Assembly (NCBI RefSeq): GCF_963662255.1 | Contig: NC_085049.1 | Location: 50,662,837-50,726,836, forward strand | DNA length: 64,000 bases | Direction of reading: 5' to 3' | Origin: Cinclus cinclus | Lineage: Eukaryota > Chordata > Aves > Passeriformes > Cinclidae | Position numbers and translations under genes: made by a program | Notes under the pieces: generated by a model | The model's database searches: none | Told to the model about the DNA's origin: nothing | The model's input: the letters and a program-made list of their open reading frames with translations, nothing else | In this document: piece by piece, positions 63,001 to 64,000 of the stretch | Layout: every line of letters starts with the position of its first letter | Numbering within the stretch: position 1 is the stretch's first letter

Positions 63001-64000
63001 TGAAACTTTGCATGTTTTTTATTTATGTAGTTGACTCATTTGCTTGTCAGCTGTCATACACATGTGACATGTGCAGAGAAACATTTTCCTTACCGTGACA
63101 AGTTAGGTTGACTGTGTGATGTCAGATGGGTAAAGCAGATAATAAGCTTCCAGGGTAGTGATTATTTATTTTCGGAATAATGGCTTACTGTAAATATTTA
63201 TTAATAGCATAGGTAAACATTTTTAAAATGTCCTAATTATTATATTTTAAAAAGTGGTTATTCATCAAAATCACACTTTTTGCAAACCTCTTAAAGGCAA
63301 CTAGAATTTTCTAAGTGTCTTGCTGGTCACATGAGCTGTACAATTTTAGTATGAGTAAAAATTCATTGAATTGAGTCTGAGGTCACCAATGAAAGATTAT
63401 GAAGGTTGTTATTTCTAAGTGCAACCACATGTTTAAAATGGGTGCTTGGACTATTATATATATGAAGATTTCCTTTAGTTTTGCAATATCTCAAATGTAA
63501 AAAAAAAAAAATAAAAAAAATAAAATCATATGCATCGTCCTGAAGCAGATTTGAAAACTTCTGGTGCTAGGTCACACAATAGCAGCTCTTCTTATTTTGA
63601 AAAAATACCCCTCCAATTTAAATATCTTTGCCCTTCCTGTAGATGTGGGAAATGTCATTGACATAGGCAAATACATCAGGATTTTTCAGTTCATGTTAAT
63701 TTGTGTGAAATGTGTTGCAGTACATGTACATACCCACCATTCCCACCACTGCTAAAAGTGGTTCATATGTATCAAAATTAGGCAGACACAAAGGAAGAGA
63801 GTATAATGCAAATATCTGAATGAAAATATTTTCACATTTTGAACTGATCCTCAAGGTGTCTTCACAGTCTATGAGATGAATAACACAGAGATATTACTAT
63901 TAAAATAGGCTCATAACTATCCTGGCTTTTCATTTCTCTGCACTTTCTGCTTATGGAATTAAAAGGATATCTGGAAGAAAGTTTCTGTCTGGGTGCAATA
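60099..64000. other. Unique AT-rich non-coding stretch
   Basis: No gene or nameable interspersed repeat. The minus strand is open for 88 codons at 61940-62206 with no recognisable motif. An A-rich run (A13, T, A8, T, AAAA) lies at 63499-63526. Confidence 0.55.
63499..63526. repeat. A-rich simple sequence
   Basis: Runs of thirteen, eight and four A separated by single T bases. No retroelement body precedes it that I can recognise, so it is listed as simple sequence and not as a retrotransposed tail. Confidence 0.85.

Noticed and set aside
1..64000. CRISPR array, prokaryotic defence island, prophage or operon
   Set aside because: No spaced identical repeats, no long frames, no ribosome-binding sites. 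CR1 elements show vertebrate DNA.

Overview
The window looks like vertebrate nuclear DNA, most probably from a bird. It is AT-rich and CpG-poor. It has no long open reading frames, operons, tRNA genes or rRNA genes, and it carries only a thin scatter of repeats. Every interspersed repeat I can name is a 5'-truncated CR1 LINE, and several end near the octamer-like ATTCTATG tail typical of CR1. No Alu, B1 or L1-type sequence was seen. A crocodilian or turtle, which also carry CR1, is not excluded.

Layout. From 1 to about 23.9 kb the sequence is unique AT-rich non-coding DNA. It holds a splice-site pair on the minus strand (5.0 kb), two juxtaposed or nearly juxtaposed acceptor/donor sites on the minus strand (4.57 and 8.78 kb), a cluster of K50-homeodomain-type motifs in an inverted arrangement (11.6-11.95 kb) and a G-quadruplex-type tract (15.8 kb). 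From 23.9 to 25.6 kb there is a less AT-rich block with a candidate exon, a C-rich tract and a segment with more CpG than its surroundings, followed by a perfect 14-bp hairpin. From 25.7 to 35.2 kb it is again unique DNA, with two plus-strand candidate exons (27.34 and 30.46 kb). A 57-nt minus-strand candidate exon with the best splice sites in the window sits at 36.07-36.13 kb. From 38.6 kb onward CR1 fragments appear at 38.6, 47.8-48.1, 50.6-50.8, 51.9-52.6 and 54.3-54.9 kb, with a decayed piece at 35.25 kb. This half also holds an isolated CpG-containing open frame at 42.86-43.15 kb, a (GGAT)n microsatellite at 43.86 kb and a pair of about 173-bp direct repeats of about 90% identity, 1.53 kb apart, at 56.95 and 58.49 kb.

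Genes. No gene can be named with confidence. The best reading is a gene desert or the inside of one or more very long introns. The candidate exons are listed separately on purpose: splice-site pairs of this kind also arise by chance in tens of kilobases of AT-rich DNA, and they fall on both strands, so they cannot all belong to one transcript. No CRISPR array, defence system or other new multi-gene system was seen. The points most worth following up are the 57-nt minus-strand exon, the isolated open frame at 43 kb, the 56.95/58.49 kb repeat pair, the possible recursive splice site at 4.57 kb and the homeodomain-motif cluster at 11.6-11.95 kb.
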